From the NCBI GenBank assembly GCA_905479115.1, contig CAJQLF010000026.1, forward strand, positions 1-64,000: a stretch of 64,000 nt of DNA, given 5' to 3'. Within the stretch, counting starts at the first letter, position 1, and every line of letters begins with the position of its first letter. This DNA comes from an uncultured Flavobacteriales bacterium. Lineage in GTDB: Bacteria > Bacteroidota > Bacteroidia > Flavobacteriales_D > Sanyastnellaceae. Below the pieces are notes generated by a model. The model was not told the DNA's origin, did no database searches, and saw only the letters and a list, made by a program, of their open reading frames with translations. The position numbers were made by a program, and so were the translations under genes. Positions 41,052 to 50,268 of the stretch are shown here, in pieces.

Positions 41052-44000
41052 ATGTTTATACGTAACCCCATCTGCATGGCCTGCTTCTTGGTTTGCACCC
41101 TCTTCGGGTTCATCGGTGATTCTATTGTGTGGGCTGCCAATGAAGAGGGAGGACGCAAGCGAACGGTCCAGTACGCTCAAGCTCCTTCGGGTGTTTGGTT
41201 TGTTCCCAATGCGGGACAATGGCCATCGGACGTCCAAGCTTCAGCTCGTGTGAACGGCGGTGATCTGTGGTTGAACCGAACGGGTTGGAAAGTGGCCATG
41301 TTGGGCGCGGGGTATGATGCGCTGGGCCGACATGAATCGCCCAGTGGTCCGCTTGTGACCCATGTCTTGGATGTGGAATGGGAAGGCTGCAGCCTCGACG
41401 CAACGTTTGACGGTTCAGCTGCTCCTGCTGCGCATCAGGTTTCGTATTACCGTGGCCAGGATCCATCAAAATGGGCGGAGGGGATTCGCCCAACGGGCAA
41501 ATACACCGTGCGGGATGTCTGGCCTGGAATCGATGCCGTGCTGGATGGTCAACGAGGCGATGCAGCCCTCATTAAATCCGACTGGCACGTTGCCCCGGGG
41601 GCCGATCCTGCCCAAATTTCCGTGCGATACCGTGGCCTCGATTCGCGGCTGCAGCCCGATGGTACAATAAGGCATTTGATTGGTGCAGCGGTGGGAGAAG
41701 GCGAGTCGGTCACGGGAGCGTGGGGCCATGTGGCGGAAGCCGCCCCATTTGCTTACCAAATTAGGGGGACCCGTTTGGAAGAAGTGCCATGTCATTATGT
41801 GCTGACACCGGACGAGGATGGAGGCTCGCACCTCACATTTCAAGTGGGAGACTACGACCCGCTGCGCCCATTGATTATTGATCCCGAAATTGAATTTGCG
41901 TCGTTTGTGGGGTCGTCAGCAGACAGTTGGGGATTCACCGCTGCTTACGATGACGCTGGTCGACTGATCGGAGGCTCGGGGGTGCGTGATGCAGGATACC
42001 CTACGACCGCGGGTGCTATCAGCAATGCATTCAGTGGCGGAGATTTTGATTTTGGCATCAGTGTTTTTTCACCGGACGGTTCGACGTTGGAATACAGCAC
42101 TTACCTCGGGGGAAGCATGCGGGAATACCCTCACAGTTTGGTAACCGATCAAGACGGGGACATCTACGTCATGGGCACTTCGGGGTCTCAGAATTTCCCA
42201 ACAACGGCGGGTGCTTATCAACCAGATTTTGTGGGAGGGCCCTTCATCGACCTTGGAGTAAATGACTTTTACGGTGCCTACGACAACGGGTGTGACATCG
42301 TGATTTCACGCATCGATGGGGTCGATGGTTCCTTGGTCGCCTCCACCTTCGTGGGGGGGTCAGAAAACGATGGCCTCAACCTCGGAGAAAAACTCAATTA
42401 CAATTACGGCGATGTGTGCCGAGGCGAAATTGTCATTGATCCAGCAGGGGAGGTGTGGGTTGCAACAAGCACGCGCAGCGATGACTTTCCCATGGTGGAC
42501 GCATTCGACCCCGGACTCAACGGGACATGTGATGCGGTGGTTTTCCAGATGTCCAATGACTTAGCTGCGTTGGAGTTTTCGACTTACTTCGGAGGAAATT
42601 CGGATGATGCGGCCTTTGCGATTCAATTTGCCGTAGGCGAGGATTTAGCGTTTGTCACAGGGGGAACAAAAAGCGATGATTTGCCAACTACACCGGGGGC
42701 CTACCAACCGGATTTGGCAGGGGATGTAGATGGATATGTGTTTTCCATCGACTTCAATGGCGCACCGTTTTTGTCGGCAGCGACTTACTTCGGAACCGAT
42801 GATTATGACCAATCGTACTTTGTCCAATTGGACACCGATGACCGACCCCACTTGTGCGGACAGACGGTTGGCAGCGATATGGCATTGGTGGGCGACGTCT
42901 ATGACACCAATCCGCTGGGGAGCACCTTTGTCGTTCGGTTAACCGAGAACTTAGAATCGGTGGATTTTTTGACCCGTGTGGGATTGTCCATGGTGGGGAT
43001 CGACATCAGCCCTACTGCTTTCCTCGTTTCCGATTGCGATGAGATGTACATCAGCGGATGGGGAGGTCAGACCAATACATCTAATAGCAGTTACGCAAGC
43101 CAGTCGACGACGAATGGACTTCCTACGACGGTCGATGCGTTCCAAATCGGAACGGATGGAAGTGACTTTTGGTTGGGCGTTTTGGCACCGGAGGCGGCGG
43201 ATTTGACGTATGGCACGTATTTCGGAGGGCCGTTTTCCAACGAGCACGTTGACGGCGGTACTTCGCGTTTTGATAAAAATGGGACCGTGTACCAAGCCGT
43301 TTGTGCGGGCTGTGGAGGTTGGGATGATTTTCCTTCCACCACGGGCGCATGGTCGAGCACGAATAATTCCTCCAACTGCAACCTCGGGGTCTTCAAATTT
43401 AACTTGGGCTCTTTGGTTGCGGACATCGAAATTGATGCTCCGGACATTATTTGTGCAGGTGAGCCCATTCAATTCGTGAACAATTCCATCGGCGGAACAG
43501 ATTATGAGTGGTATTTCGGAGACCTCAATTCAAGCGATGAAGAAAACCCAGAGTACATCTATGCTACGCCCGGGGAATGGGATGTGATGCTCATCGTTTC
43601 CAGTGTTTCAGGATCTGCCGGGTGCCTCGAGCCGGACACGGCATTTGCAACGCTGTTCATTGAGGACATTCCTGAGCCACTCATCGATGAAATTCCCCCC
43701 ATCTGTGAAGGGGAATCGGCGACACTCCAAGCATATGGTACCGCGGCCCTGGAATGGCAACCTGATCCAACACTCGACGACCCCTCGGTACCCAACCCCA
43801 CGGTCACTCCCAATCAGACCACGACCTACACGGTAGAGGATAGCAACACGTGCGGTGTTGGAACGGCCCAAGTCACAGTCGTAGTCGAAGTGCTTCAGAC
43901 CGAAATCACAGATGACATGACCATTTGTGTTGGGGATGTTGTGGAGCTTGAGGCAACGGGCGGAAGTGATGTCATGTGGAGTCCAACGGCAGGCTTGGGT

Positions 44001-45080
44001 TCACCGACCTCGGAGACGACCACGGCAAGTCCGACAGAAACGACGACTTACACCGCCCTGATATCGAGCCCCAACGATTGCCTCGCCGAGGAAGAGGTGA
44101 CGATCAATGTGATTCAATCTTCGCCAGGCGGACAGACGTACCCGACCATCAACCTGTGCGTTGGACAGGGTGTTTTTTTGGAAGCCGCAGAGGGTGATAG
44201 TTATTTGTGGTCGCCGGCGGACTTGGTGACGAACCCATTTGCACAAAACCCATACACTTCACCTTCAGCCAACACAACGTATTACGTTTCCATTGCCAAC
44301 GCTTGCGGCGTGGGGGTAGACAGCGTTAGCGTTGAGCTCATCGCACCTACGGCTTCAGCGACGGGCGGGGGGTGGATGTGCCGCGGCGAAACCATGGAAC
44401 TCAGCGCTTCCGATGCGGTCTCATATTCCTGGGCACCTGCTGGACTGGTGGCGAATCCCAATGCGCAAATGACCGCTGTTTTTCCGTTGCAGACGACCAC
44501 GTTCACAGTCCACGCTACGGACGCGTTTGGCTGCACAGGGAGCACAGAGATTACAGTGCACGTGTGGCAGCCGCCCTATGTCGATGCGGGCCCAAATCGC
44601 GAAGTGGATTGGCTGGATGAAGTGCGCCTGTTTGGAACGGTTGATTCTGATACGCTTTGGTGGACGCCGACAGAAAACCTCAGTTGCAGTGATTGTTTGA
44701 CGCCAGAAGTAACAGTGACAGGTCCCGGATGGTATGTATTGGAAACGATTTCTCCGGAAGGATGCACAGCGCGTGACAGCACGTTCATTGACGTATTCAA
44801 CCCGGTGTTTGTGCCCAATGCCTTCACGCCCAATAACGATGGGGTGAATGATGCGTTTTTTGTTGAAGGAATCGATCCGAGGGGTTACCGCTTGGAGGTA
44901 TACAACCGTTGGGGAGAATTGGTTTTTTACAGCGAAAACCCCAAGGAACCTTGGATTGGCAACGACCAGGTGAGTGATTCGGATTTTTTCGTTCCGGATG
45001 GGGTCTACATGTGGCGTCTGCGGTTTGAGTTGCGAGATGGGCCGCGCCTTGTAGAGGGGAGTGTCGCCATTGTTCGGTAG
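41052..45080 (+). CDS. giant T9SS type-B cargo protein (propeller, PKD and Ig-like repeats)
   Basis: A 1,342-residue surface protein. After a signal peptide come a DUF7948-like N-terminal region (about residues 45-280, with RYRGLDSRL and GTRLEEVPCHYVLTPDED) and an SBBP/propeller region with repeats of the form 'FSTYFGG..dda' and 'PTTxGAYQPD' (about 280-780). A PKD domain (YEWYFGDLNSSDEENPEYIY, about 790-870) follows, then about five Ig-like repeats on the pattern C-x-G-x6-A...W-x-P...TTTYTV. The end is a T9SS type B (gliding-motility-associated) sorting domain from VPNAFTPNNDGVNDAF. It may be an adhesin or gliding-related protein. The gene is 51 bases after gpsA, and the reading frame is intact throughout. 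Confidence 0.88.
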   Translation: MFIRNPICMACFLVCTLFGFIGDSIVWAANEEGGRKRTVQYAQAPSGVWFVPNAGQWPSDVQASARVNGGDLWLNRTGWKVAMLGAGYDALGRHESPSGPLVTHVLDVEWEGCSLDATFDGSAAPAAHQVSYYRGQDPSKWAEGIRPTGKYTVRDVWPGIDAVLDGQRGDAALIKSDWHVAPGADPAQISVRYRGLDSRLQPDGTIRHLIGAAVGEGESVTGAWGHVAEAAPFAYQIRGTRLEEVPCHYVLTPDEDGGSHLTFQVGDYDPLRPLIIDPEIEFASFVGSSADSWGFTAAYDDAGRLIGGSGVRDAGYPTTAGAISNAFSGGDFDFGISVFSPDGSTLEYSTYLGGSMREYPHSLVTDQDGDIYVMGTSGSQNFPTTAGAYQPDFVGGPFIDLGVNDFYGAYDNGCDIVISRIDGVDGSLVASTFVGGSENDGLNLGEKLNYNYGDVCRGEIVIDPAGEVWVATSTRSDDFPMVDAFDPGLNGTCDAVVFQMSNDLAALEFSTYFGGNSDDAAFAIQFAVGEDLAFVTGGTKSDDLPTTPGAYQPDLAGDVDGYVFSIDFNGAPFLSAATYFGTDDYDQSYFVQLDTDDRPHLCGQTVGSDMALVGDVYDTNPLGSTFVVRLTENLESVDFLTRVGLSMVGIDISPTAFLVSDCDEMYISGWGGQTNTSNSSYASQSTTNGLPTTVDAFQIGTDGSDFWLGVLAPEAADLTYGTYFGGPFSNEHVDGGTSRFDKNGTVYQAVCAGCGGWDDFPSTTGAWSSTNNSSNCNLGVFKFNLGSLVADIEIDAPDIICAGEPIQFVNNSIGGTDYEWYFGDLNSSDEENPEYIYATPGEWDVMLIVSSVSGSAGCLEPDTAFATLFIEDIPEPLIDEIPPICEGESATLQAYGTAALEWQPDPTLDDPSVPNPTVTPNQTTTYTVEDSNTCGVGTAQVTVVVEVLQTEITDDMTICVGDVVELEATGGSDVMWSPTAGLGSPTSETTTASPTETTTYTALISSPNDCLAEEEVTINVIQSSPGGQTYPTINLCVGQGVFLEAAEGDSYLWSPADLVTNPFAQNPYTSPSANTTYYVSIANACGVGVDSVSVELIAPTASATGGGWMCRGETMELSASDAVSYSWAPAGLVANPNAQMTAVFPLQTTTFTVHATDAFGCTGSTEITVHVWQPPYVDAGPNREVDWLDEVRLFGTVDSDTLWWTPTENLSCSDCLTPEVTVTGPGWYVLETISPEGCTARDSTFIDVFNPVFVPNAFTPNNDGVNDAFFVEGIDPRGYRLEVYNRWGELVFYSENPKEPWIGNDQVSDSDFFVPDGVYMWRLRFELRDGPRLVEGSVAIVR

Positions 45081-45097
45081 AATCACGGTCGGAGGTG

Positions 45098-45128
45098 TTG
45101 CAGGACTGGCTTGTTTCTCCTACTTTCG
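45098..45128 (+). promoter_or_regulatory. promoter of the SPOR-like gene
   Basis: TTG (45098-45100), 20 bases, TACTTTCG (45121-45128), a TAnnTTyG box, 18 bases before the ATG at 45147. Both elements and spacing fit the Bacteroidota consensus. Confidence 0.5.
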
Positions 45129-45146
45129 GGGAGTAAAATCGATTTC

Positions 45147-46181
45147 ATGACGTCCCTCGACCACCAGCTCCACCGCTTGTTTTTAGACCACGATTGCGTG
45201 GTGGTTCCTGGCTTAGGAGGGTTTGTGTGCAATCGTCAGCCTGCCCGGTACGATGAGACATTGCAGGAATTGATTCCGCCCTCACGGGGGATCTTGTTCA
45301 ACGAACGGCTCACCCATCACGATGGTGTATTGGTTCAAACGCTTGCTCAATCCGAAGGGATTACCATGGACGCGGCATTGGGCAGATTGCAAAAAGAAAC
45401 GGAACAAATCAAGGGGGCCATTGCTTCTGGCAAAACGGTGACCATTGCTCACGTGGGCCGTCTTTATCAGGGCTCGAACGGTCGCATTCAATTTTTGGCT
45501 GACGAAGAAATGGAGAAAATGCTCCGTTCTTTTGGCTTGCGACGTATCCCGCTTCGACCATTGGTCAGTGAAGCATCTACGCCCGAGCCTTTGGTCAGCT
45601 CCGATTCGGGTTCATCTCCACGACCGGGGCGCATTGTGCCGATGTCCTCTGAACCGTTGCCATTGGCCCGCATTGCGGCCGCAATAGCGGTTCCCATTTT
45701 GGGTGGAATGGGGATGTTTCTGATGGATGGATGGAACGGTCAGGACGCGTTGATGAGTCCGCTTCCGGTCACTCCTCGCACAGCCTTGTATGAACCTCGT
45801 TTTGAAGGGGAAGCCGTTCCGACGTGGTCCGACGTTGTTGAGATGAGCGCCGCAGAAACAGCGTGGACAGCGCGCACGGCGGTGGGAACTCCAGCAATTA
45901 CATCAGAGCACGCTGCTGGTGCGCCGACGACACCGGCTGACGCTTCGCTATACATGCTTGTTGCTGGAGCGTTTTCTTTGGAAGACAACGCCAAGGCCTT
46001 GGCTGACCAACTCGTAAATCAAGGGTTTGACGCGGAGATATTTCTTCAAGATGGTGGATTGCACATTGTGACGTTCGCCACGCACATCGATGAGTTGAGC
46101 GCGCGAGCCCATCTGGAAGTTTTGCGTATGCAGTCCGTCTCCAGCAGTGCATGGCTGAAGCCGTGGAAGGTCATTCGTTGA
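45147..46181 (+). CDS. SPOR/CCDC81-like bacterial HU-type protein
   Basis: A 344-residue protein combining three parts. The first is a cytoplasmic DNA-binding-like domain of the CCDC81/HU type typical of Bacteroidota (VVVPGLGGFVCNRQPARYDE, ILFNERLTHHDGVLVQTLA, residues about 15-130). A linker and single transmembrane helix (LARIAAAIAVPILGGMGMFL) follow. A C-terminal periplasmic SPOR domain (LYMLVAGAFSLEDNAKALADQLVNQGF, last 75 residues) binds denuded peptidoglycan glycan, usually at the division site. Start ATG 45147 is supported by a promoter box. It is followed, 12 bases later, by the HAD gene and may be cotranscribed. Confidence 0.82.
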   Translation: MTSLDHQLHRLFLDHDCVVVPGLGGFVCNRQPARYDETLQELIPPSRGILFNERLTHHDGVLVQTLAQSEGITMDAALGRLQKETEQIKGAIASGKTVTIAHVGRLYQGSNGRIQFLADEEMEKMLRSFGLRRIPLRPLVSEASTPEPLVSSDSGSSPRPGRIVPMSSEPLPLARIAAAIAVPILGGMGMFLMDGWNGQDALMSPLPVTPRTALYEPRFEGEAVPTWSDVVEMSAAETAWTARTAVGTPAITSEHAAGAPTTPADASLYMLVAGAFSLEDNAKALADQLVNQGFDAEIFLQDGGLHIVTFATHIDELSARAHLEVLRMQSVSSSAWLKPWKVIR

Positions 46182-46193
46182 GTGCAACGTGCC

Positions 46194-46862
46194 ATGGCAG
46201 CGCTCCCAGAAGCATTGATTCTCGATTTTGGAGGAGTTTTGTACGACATTGAGTACGAAGCTCCAGTGCGCGCGTTCCAATCCTTGGGAGTCAAGGACTT
46301 TGCAGGTCTTTACAAACAAGCTGCTCAATCGCCTGAATTTGATGATTTGGAATGCGGTCGCATCTCGCCGGAGGCATTTTATCAATTCTTGGAATCGCAC
46401 TGTGCACCGGGCACGAAGCGCGCGCAGGTCATCGATGCTTGGAACTGCATTTTGGTTGGCATGGATCGCTCTCGAATTGAATTGGTTCAAGCTCTGGGCA
46501 ACCAAACACGGCTCTACATTTTTTCAAATACCAACGTCATTCATGCGCATGTATTCGAAGCGTGGATTGAGGCGAACTATGGGCTGAGTGCTTTTCGGTC
46601 AGCGTTCGAGGGCATTCATTATAGCCATGAACTCGGAGAGCGCAAGCCGCATCCAGCAGCGTTTACCTCGCTTTGTGAGCGACACGGAGTCCAAGTAGAG
46701 CGCACGTTGTTCATTGATGATTCAGAACAGCATGTCCAAGGCGCTCGCAAGGCGGGACTGGAAGTGCATTGGCACCACCCAGTTGAAGATGACGTGGCTG
46801 TTTGGTTGGCGGAGCGGGGATTCGATCTGCCTGAAACCGCATTTCGATCCCGTCAGGCCTGA
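46194..46862 (+). CDS. HAD-superfamily hydrolase, subfamily IA
   Basis: A 222-residue HAD phosphatase-like protein. Motif I is ILDFGGVLYD, in which the second Asp of D-x-D is Gly, as in YihX-like glucose-1-phosphatases and epoxide-hydrolase N-terminal relatives. Motif II is IFSNTN, the motif III Lys is in ERKPHPAAF, and motif IV is TLFIDDSEQHVQGARKAG. The cap is helical. The substrate is unknown. ATG 46194 is preferred over the GTG at 46182. It converges on the DUF6495 gene with a ten-base overlap at the stops. Confidence 0.88.
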   Translation: MAALPEALILDFGGVLYDIEYEAPVRAFQSLGVKDFAGLYKQAAQSPEFDDLECGRISPEAFYQFLESHCAPGTKRAQVIDAWNCILVGMDRSRIELVQALGNQTRLYIFSNTNVIHAHVFEAWIEANYGLSAFRSAFEGIHYSHELGERKPHPAAFTSLCERHGVQVERTLFIDDSEQHVQGARKAGLEVHWHHPVEDDVAVWLAERGFDLPETAFRSRQA

Positions 46863-47293
46863 TCGCTTTCGCTTGACAACTCGCTGTGCACCTCTTTGAA
46901 TCGCTCTTCTGAACAAGGCAGAGCACCTTGTTCCAGCAATAAAAAAATCTCTTGGCCCCGGGCTTCTTGCTCAAACGACTTCCCGCCCTGCGACCATTCG
47001 ACTAATTGACCATCTTTCTTGCATCGAATCACGTGAGCCGAAGTTTCACCAAAGTGAAAAAGCCACAGGTTCTGATCATCGGGCCGGTGCTCCAAGCATT
47101 TAATCGCTCCGGTTGCACCGTCCCAGAACTTCTCACTGAATTCATCAATGCATGCCTGAACATCCGGCGAATTTTGGGCGAGCTTCCGCTCCCAATCGTC
47201 AGCCGCGATGCCTTCAGAGGCTAGAAATTGAACAAACTCTAAGCGGACACCCTCCAGCTCGGCAACAGTCAGTTGGCGGTACCTTTTTGTCAT
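46853..47293 (-). CDS. DUF6495 family protein
   Basis: A 146-residue cytoplasmic protein resembling the DUF6495 family of Flavobacteriia: RYRQLTVAELEGVRLEFVQFLA at the start, GIAADDWERKLAQN, then KFWDGATGAIKCLEHR and the strand NLWLFHFGETSAHVIR. Function unknown. It has no signal peptide or transmembrane segment. The start overlaps by four bases the S9 oligopeptidase stop (ATGA-type coupling at 47290-47293), so it is cotranscribed with that gene. The family call is from recalled consensus, hence moderate confidence. Confidence 0.68.
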   Translation of the reverse strand: MTKRYRQLTVAELEGVRLEFVQFLASEGIAADDWERKLAQNSPDVQACIDEFSEKFWDGATGAIKCLEHRPDDQNLWLFHFGETSAHVIRCKKDGQLVEWSQGGKSFEQEARGQEIFLLLEQGALPCSEERFKEVHSELSSESDQA

Positions 47294-49488
47294 TCACGAA
47301 TGCCTTCGAGCATCATAAAGAAGGCATATTCCATGGCGGTTTCACGCAGTCGTTTGAATCGACCTGACGCGCCACCGTGTCCGGTTTCCATGTTGCAATC
47401 CATGATGAGCAAGTTGTCGTCCGTTTTTGTGTCACGCAATTTGGCCACCCACTTGGCAGGCTCCCAATATTGAACTTGACTATCCCAATACCCCGTGGTA
47501 ACGAGCATGTGCGGGTAGTCTTGCGCAGCGACGTTGTCATATGGGCTGTAGGACATCATATAGTCAAAGGAATCTTTGTTTTTGGGATTGCCCCATTCAT
47601 CAAACTCTCCCGTGGTGAGGGGGATGCTCTCATCCAACATGGTGTTGATGACGTCCACGAAAGGAACAGCCGCGATGATGCCGTTGAATAAAGAAGGAGC
47701 GAGGTTGATGACGGCACCCATTAACAATCCACCGGCAGAACCGCCCATGGCGTAGAGGTGGTCCGGAGAGGTGAAGCCCAAGTCACACATAGCCTGTCCG
47801 CAATCCACAAAATCGGTAAACGTGTTCATCTTGTTGAACATCTTCCCGTCTTCATACCATTCACGGCCCAAATCTTGGCCTCCTCGGATGTGGGCAATAG
47901 CGTACACAAACCCTCGGTCCAGCAAGCTCAAACGCGTGCTGGAGAAACCAGCATCCATGCTGTAGCCATAGCTTCCGTACGCATAGAGCAGGAAGGGGTT
48001 TTGGCCGTTCTTCTCCATGCCCTTTCGGTAGACAATGGATACGGGAACCTTGGTTCCGTCCCTTGCCTCGATCATCACGCGTTCGCTTTGGTAATTATTC
48101 GAATCAAATTGACCACCGAGCACCTCCTGCTGCTTGAGCGTTTCAGTCTCTTTGGTGTCCATGTTGGTCTCGAAAACGGAGCTTGGGGTCGTCATGGAAT
48201 TGTATCCGTAACGGAGCCTTTTTGTGTCAAAGTCGGGGTTGGCACCAACGTAGGCAGAATATGCAGGATCGGGGAAATCAATGTAGTAATCCGCCGCGTC
48301 ATCCCATCGCTTGATGCGAATCTGATTCAATCCGTCGGTTCGCTCGGAGACCACCAAATAATCCTGGAAGATATCCACGCCTTCGAGCAACGTTGCATCG
48401 CGATGTGGCAAGACGTCCTCCCAATTGTCGTAGCCGGTTGCATTGATGGGCGTGCGGACGAGCTTGAAATTCTTGGCGTTGCGGTTGGTGGTGATGTAAA
48501 AATGATCTCCATAATGGCTGCAGCTGTATTCCAAATCCCGTTCTCGGGACTGGATGATTTGCCAGTCGCCCTCTGGGTTGTTCGCGTCCAAGTACCGCCA
48601 CTCCGAGCTTACAGTCGAATAGCTTCCAATCATCAAGAACGCCTCGCTTTTGGTCTTTCCGATACCGCAGCTAAAGGTTTCGTCTTTTTCTTCGAAGACC
48701 ACTACATCTTGGTCTGCATCCGTTCCTAGCACGTGTTTGTAAATGCGGTAAGAACGCAACGTGACCGGATCTTTTTTGGAATAAAAGACCGTGCGGTTGT
48801 CGTTGGCCCAAGTCGCCCCTCCTGTAGTTTCGGGGATGCGGTCAGCAAGGATTTCGCCGGTCGTTAAATCTTTGAATTGCAGGGTATATTCCCGGCGACT
48901 GACGGTATCCACGCTGAATGCCAATAAGTTGTTGTCGCTGCTCACGGAACGGCCACCAACGGAGTAATAGCTGAATCCTTCTGCCATTTCATTGACGTTA
49001 AGCATCACTTGCTCCTCGGCATCCATGCTGCCTTCCTTGCGGCAGTGAATGGGGTATTCTTGCCCTTCTTCGTAGCGGGTGTAGTACCAGAAACCATTGT
49101 CCAATAACGGAACGCTTTGGTCATCTTGCTTAATGCGCCCTTTGATTTCCTCAAAAAGAGATTCTTGAAACGCTTCGGTGCTTTTCAGCACTTCTGATTT
49201 ATAATCGTTTTCAGCATTCAGGTAGTCCACGACAGAAGCCGTTTGCTCATCGGGCTCTTTGGCTTCTTTCTGCTCGTCGCTGAGGCGCATCCAGAAATAA
49301 TCATCTTTCAACTCCAGCTCATGGATTTTGGTGATGTGTTCCTTTTTTTCTGCAACGGGGGGCGCAGAAAACTGGGATTCATTGAATTCAGGTTGTTCGG
49401 AAGAGGTCATATTGGATTCTGGACTTGTGCAGGAAAACAGGCCAATTGCAAGGGAGCAAGCGATGGCAACAGGGATTTTGTACATCAT
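47290..49488 (-). CDS. S9 family oligopeptidase (oligopeptidase B-like), lipoprotein
   Basis: A 732-residue prolyl-oligopeptidase-family serine peptidase. It starts with a signal peptide and lipobox (GLFSCTSPES), an unusual envelope location for the otherwise cytoplasmic oligopeptidase B. An N-terminal seven-blade propeller (SDEQKEAKEPDEQ..., through SFHSPHDQ-type strands absent here) leads to the C-terminal alpha/beta-hydrolase domain with Ser584 in GGSAGG, the acid near YWDSQVQYW and His in TGHGGASGR. Specificity cannot be fixed from sequence. It is upstream of the DUF6495 gene and follows kdsB. Confidence 0.9.
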   Translation of the reverse strand: MMYKIPVAIACSLAIGLFSCTSPESNMTSSEQPEFNESQFSAPPVAEKKEHITKIHELELKDDYFWMRLSDEQKEAKEPDEQTASVVDYLNAENDYKSEVLKSTEAFQESLFEEIKGRIKQDDQSVPLLDNGFWYYTRYEEGQEYPIHCRKEGSMDAEEQVMLNVNEMAEGFSYYSVGGRSVSSDNNLLAFSVDTVSRREYTLQFKDLTTGEILADRIPETTGGATWANDNRTVFYSKKDPVTLRSYRIYKHVLGTDADQDVVVFEEKDETFSCGIGKTKSEAFLMIGSYSTVSSEWRYLDANNPEGDWQIIQSRERDLEYSCSHYGDHFYITTNRNAKNFKLVRTPINATGYDNWEDVLPHRDATLLEGVDIFQDYLVVSERTDGLNQIRIKRWDDAADYYIDFPDPAYSAYVGANPDFDTKRLRYGYNSMTTPSSVFETNMDTKETETLKQQEVLGGQFDSNNYQSERVMIEARDGTKVPVSIVYRKGMEKNGQNPFLLYAYGSYGYSMDAGFSSTRLSLLDRGFVYAIAHIRGGQDLGREWYEDGKMFNKMNTFTDFVDCGQAMCDLGFTSPDHLYAMGGSAGGLLMGAVINLAPSLFNGIIAAVPFVDVINTMLDESIPLTTGEFDEWGNPKNKDSFDYMMSYSPYDNVAAQDYPHMLVTTGYWDSQVQYWEPAKWVAKLRDTKTDDNLLIMDCNMETGHGGASGRFKRLRETAMEYAFFMMLEGIRE

Positions 49489-49512
49489 GACAATGGGTTT
49501 CAGTGTGCGAAG

Positions 49513-50268
49513 TTAGTGGAGTTCACCTCTTTCAATGCGCTTTTCAATCTGAATCAAATCTTCGGGGGTATCAATGGAATAAGAAGCATGTGAAGTTCGA
49601 CCGACGGAGATCCTCCAACCGTGCTCCAACCAGCGCAATTGCTCCAAGCGCTCCCGCTTCTCTAATTCGGTGGCGTGCAATAGGGTAATCGCCTCCATGG
49701 CCCCTCGGGTGAATGCGTACAGCCCAACGTGCTCCAGCCAAGGTCCTTCGGATGAAGGGATGGGTGCACGACTGAAATACAGCGCAAGGCCATTGAGGTC
49801 GCACGTGACTTTAACCCGATTAGGGTTAGAGCGCTCTGCATCGCCTGCAGGTTTGGGACGAGCGAGCGTGGCGATGGATACGCCCGGTTTGCGAATGAGC
49901 TGGGCGAGTTTTTGGAGTTGTTCCGGATGCACAAAAGGCTCATCTCCTTGAATGTTGACGATGTAACCCGCTTCGCTGCCTGCATCGGCTTCCCATTGCA
50001 TGAGTGCATCGTAGCTCCTCAATGTTCCGTTGGGAATATCGGGGTGCGTCATGCGAACATCTGCTCCGGCTGCGGCTGCGGCGTCGCGAATCCGTTCGTC
50101 ATCCGTTGCGACGAGGACACGGTCAAACACGTCCGCATTGAGGGCTCGCTTTACGACGCGTGCAATCATCGGCTGACCTCCGATGGAGGCCAAGGGCTTT
50201 CCGGGAAATCGCGTGGAGCCCAAGCGGGCGGGAATGACGCCAATCAAGGCGGTAGAAGATGAGGCCAT
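49513..50268 (-). CDS. kdsB: 3-deoxy-manno-octulosonate cytidylyltransferase
   Basis: Activates Kdo with CTP to CMP-Kdo for lipopolysaccharide inner-core synthesis; cytoplasmic. The 251 residues carry VIPARLGSTRFPGKPLA, VLVATDDERI, NIQGDEPFVHPEQL, ATLARPKP and the closing EHVGLYAFTRG. Its start shares a base with the stop of the TonB-dependent receptor gene (TGATG), so the two are likely cotranscribed. It reinforces that the cell has a lipopolysaccharide-bearing outer membrane. Confidence 0.96.
   Translation of the reverse strand: MASSSTALIGVIPARLGSTRFPGKPLASIGGQPMIARVVKRALNADVFDRVLVATDDERIRDAAAAAGADVRMTHPDIPNGTLRSYDALMQWEADAGSEAGYIVNIQGDEPFVHPEQLQKLAQLIRKPGVSIATLARPKPAGDAERSNPNRVKVTCDLNGLALYFSRAPIPSSEGPWLEHVGLYAFTRGAMEAITLLHATELEKRERLEQLRWLEHGWRISVGRTSHASYSIDTPEDLIQIEKRIERGELH

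Noticed and set aside
46194-46862. HAD motif I with Gly for the second Asp
   Set aside because: Seen in known HAD subfamilies such as YihX-like phosphatases; not an anomaly by itself.
47758-48729. 323-codon plus-strand frame opposite the S9 oligopeptidase gene
   Set aside because: Entirely antisense to a gene with intact catalytic motifs; no promoter or start signal of its own was seen.
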